In this document: piece by piece, positions 62,608 through 64,000 of the stretch
Numbering within the stretch: position 1 is the first letter of the stretch
Layout: every line of letters starts with the position of its first letter
Assembly: GCF_004114915.1 (NCBI RefSeq)
Contig: NZ_CP022219.1
Span: 4,928,501-4,992,500 of the forward strand
Source of the DNA: Bradyrhizobium guangxiense
GTDB taxonomy: Bacteria > Pseudomonadota > Alphaproteobacteria > Rhizobiales > Xanthobacteraceae
Length of the DNA: 64,000 nt
Reading direction: 5' to 3'
Notes under the pieces: generated by a model
What the model was told of the DNA's origin: nothing
What the model saw: the letters and a program-made list of their open reading frames with translations, nothing else
Databases searched by the model: none
Program-made: the position numbers and the translations under genes

Positions 62608-62807
62608 ACTCGGGACCGCTCGAATGGTGCATCGAGATCGCGGTCATCGCCGCGATCTGCATCGGGATTTTCGCAACCGCGTATGTCCATATCAGCGCGC
62701 CGGATCGGGACTCTCGCCGCGCGCCTGGAGGCCCGGCCGCCTGCTTTCAGCGCTCCGCGAGCAGCGCAAATATCGGAACGCTCTCGCACGGCCGGCACCC
62801 CGCTTGA
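62604..62807 (+). CDS. small single-pass membrane protein, 67 aa
   Basis: MNSGPLEWCIEIAVIAAICI then GIFATAYVHISAPDRDSRR: one clear membrane helix near the N-terminus and a basic, Pro/Ala-rich tail. It overlaps the previous gene by 4 bases. Its stop lies inside a terminator-like hairpin (62794-62817). Function unknown; paired with the 61-aa gene. Confidence 0.5.
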   Translation: MNSGPLEWCIEIAVIAAICIGIFATAYVHISAPDRDSRRAPGGPAACFQRSASSANIGTLSHGRHPA

Positions 62808-62817
62808 TCGGGGTGCC
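62794..62817. terminator. hairpin between convergent small genes
   Basis: GGCACCCCG (62794-62802), loop CTTGAT, CGGGGTGCC (62809-62817): nine perfect pairs. It lies between the small-gene pair and the convergent Gly/Tyr-rich gene. No T-run. Confidence 0.5.
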
Positions 62818-62832
62818 TGCCTGCGCGTGCGA

Positions 62833-63273
62833 TCACCAATATCGGCGATAATAGTGTCGGTGATAGACCCGGTACGGCCGGTAGTAGCCATAGCTGTAAT
62901 ACGGACGATAGGGCCGATAATAGCGGGGATAGGCATAGGCCGGGGCATATCCATAGCCGCCGTAATAGGCCGGGGCATAGCCGTAGCCGTAGCCGGGATA
63001 GCCATAGCCGCCATAATAGGGGCCGCCGTAATAGCCATAGCCGTACGGCGCGCCGCTGGCGATGGCGCCACCGATGATCATGCCGGCCGCAAGACCGCCG
63101 AGGCCCCAGCCCCAGCCGCCACCGCGCCAATGCACCTGCGTGACGTCGTCGCCGACCGCGGCCTTCATGGTCGCGACGTTGGTCGGCAGAGGCGCCGCCG
63201 CCGCCTGCTGAATTTGGCCGGCAACGACCATGCCGGCGAGCGAACAGGCAATTGCCGTTTTCCAGATCCTCAT
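62833..63273 (-). CDS. exported Gly/Tyr-rich repeat protein
   Basis: A 146-residue protein. The signal peptide is MRIWKTAIACSLAGMVVAG with cleavage near AAAAP. Then comes a GWGLGGLAAGMIIGGAIASG hydrophobic glycine-rich stretch and a tail of Tyr/Gly/Pro repeats (YGYYGGPYYGGYGYPGYGY, YYRPYRPYYSYGYYRPY). Such tails occur in structural or outer-surface proteins of rhizobia with no known activity. The start at 63273 is chosen because of the signal peptide; the upstream 20-residue extension is rejected. Confidence 0.75.
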   Translation of the reverse strand: MRIWKTAIACSLAGMVVAGQIQQAAAAPLPTNVATMKAAVGDDVTQVHWRGGGWGWGLGGLAAGMIIGGAIASGAPYGYGYYGGPYYGGYGYPGYGYGYAPAYYGGYGYAPAYAYPRYYRPYRPYYSYGYYRPYRVYHRHYYRRYW

Positions 63274-63650
63274 CGTCTCAACTCCTGTCTGACGTTTCGC
63301 TTGGAAAAGGATCGCAGCGTCATGATCGGGCATCCTTGCGCCAAGTCAAAGTCCGGACTTTCGAAGCCGGATTTGCGTGCGGCGCACAACTCTCCTTCAC
63401 GCCTCGTTTTCTGCCTCGTCGCGAGACGGTCCCCGACGCACGGGTCGGGCCGACGCGCCCGCTCGGCCCCGCGTAACCGCGGTGCGATTCCGGAGCCCGG
63501 CGGCAGGGGCAAAGCATTAAGCTTCCCGCGTTCGCAACCAACAACCTACTTCACGATTTACTATGCGTACCGTTACTATCGGTTCCAAGGGCGCGGGGCT
63601 TCTCGCGACAAATGGCCTCGGTCTGCGCCGGGCGTGAGTGGGAGGATAAT
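63274..63650. other. divergent intergenic region before glgC
   Basis: 377 bases between the Gly/Tyr-rich gene and glgC, which are transcribed away from each other. No clear consensus promoter, operator or gene is visible to me; the last 150 bases are less GC-rich. Confidence 0.4.
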
Positions 63651-64000
63651 ATGAGTGCCGTCGGTAATGAGCCGCTCGCCCGTCAGGCGCTGGCATTCGT
63701 CCTGGCCGGAGGTCGCGGCAGCCGGCTCCTGGAGCTGACGGATCGGCGTGCCAAGCCTGCCGTTTATTTCGGCGGCAAGTCCCGCATCATCGATTTCGCG
63801 CTGTCGAACGCCGTCAATTCGGGCATCCGCCGCATCGCGGTGGCGACCCAGTACAAGGCGCACAGCCTGATCCGGCATCTTCAGATGGGCTGGAACTTCT
63901 TCCGTCCCGAACGCAACGAGAGCTTCGACATCCTCCCCGCGAGCCAGCGCGTGTCGGAGAATATGTGGTATGTCGGCACGGCGGACGCGGTCTACCAGAA
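63651..64000 (+). CDS. glgC: glucose-1-phosphate adenylyltransferase (partial, 5' end)
   Basis: Runs off the window end. ADP-glucose pyrophosphorylase makes the donor for glycogen synthesis. Visible: [19 protein letters not shown] (nucleotide loop), [19 protein letters not shown] (activator/substrate Arg and Lys), [19 protein letters not shown] and [11 protein letters not shown]. The ATG at 63651 has GGGAGGATAAT upstream. Confidence 0.93.
   Translation, partial: MSAVGNEPLARQALAFVLAGGRGSRLLELTDRRAKPAVYFGGKSRIIDFALSNAVNSGIRRIAVATQYKAHSLIRHLQMGWNFFRPERNESFDILPASQRVSENMWYVGTADAVYQ

Overview
The window looks like chromosome of a GC-rich alphaproteobacterium of the Bradyrhizobium/Rhodopseudomonas group. 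The evidence is the codon and base composition, the protein repertoire (CgeB-type glycosyltransferases, a y4iL-like catalase homologue, an alkanesulfonate locus, SfnB-like and LTXXQ/Spy-like proteins), the palindromic intergenic elements, and a promoter that fits the alphaproteobacterial general-stress sigma factor EcfG. I see no plasmid, phage, IS or CRISPR hallmark. The species assignment is inference.

Layout. 1-3699: a DUF4336-SDR fusion cut by the window start, a small conserved protein, a Crp/Fnr regulator, a GT9-like protein and a small conserved protein. 4027-19751: sixteen co-oriented, mostly overlapping genes for an unassigned glycan or glycoside (inositol-phosphate synthase, phosphatase, NDP-sugar pyrophosphorylase, methyltransferase, rearranged glycosidase, phosphopentomutase, three sugar SDRs, a B12-binding radical SAM enzyme, five glycosyltransferases). 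An EcfG-like promoter stands in front and a weaker look-alike stands before the second half. No polymerase, flippase or exporter is encoded. 20306-35840 (minus): one giant repeat-rich RTX/Ig-like surface or secreted protein with an N-terminal FecR-like domain, broken into three frames by two single-C losses inside near-identical repeats. 36866-41380: tRNA-Lys, a Spy-like periplasmic protein, a TRAP solute-binding protein, leuA with a leucine-rich leader peptide, and a small membrane protein. 41697-49759: SMP-30-like protein, UvrA2-type ATPase, branched-chain-type ABC binding protein, Gfo/Idh/MocA oxidoreductase, RlpA-like protein and a CmcJ-like protein. 50072-57655: a six-gene sulfonate uptake and desulfonation operon on the minus strand, with a frameshifted second ssuA-like gene divergent from it. 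58058-62807: a y4iL-like catalase homologue, a large OmpR-wHTH/AAA regulator, and two overlapping small membrane-protein genes. 62833-64000: a Gly/Tyr-rich exported protein and the start of glgC.

How the parts work together. In the 4-20 kb cassette, Ino1 and the phosphatase would supply inositol, the pyrophosphorylase and SDRs would supply unusual NDP-sugars (UDP-xylose and perhaps a paratose/tyvelose-like sugar), the glycosyltransferases would assemble them, and the methyltransferase and radical SAM enzyme would decorate the product, probably under stress control. A second apparent circuit links the 62-kb wHTH regulator to four 11-bp direct repeats that occur both before its own gene and before the catalase homologue. 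These two systems are the most promising novel items here.
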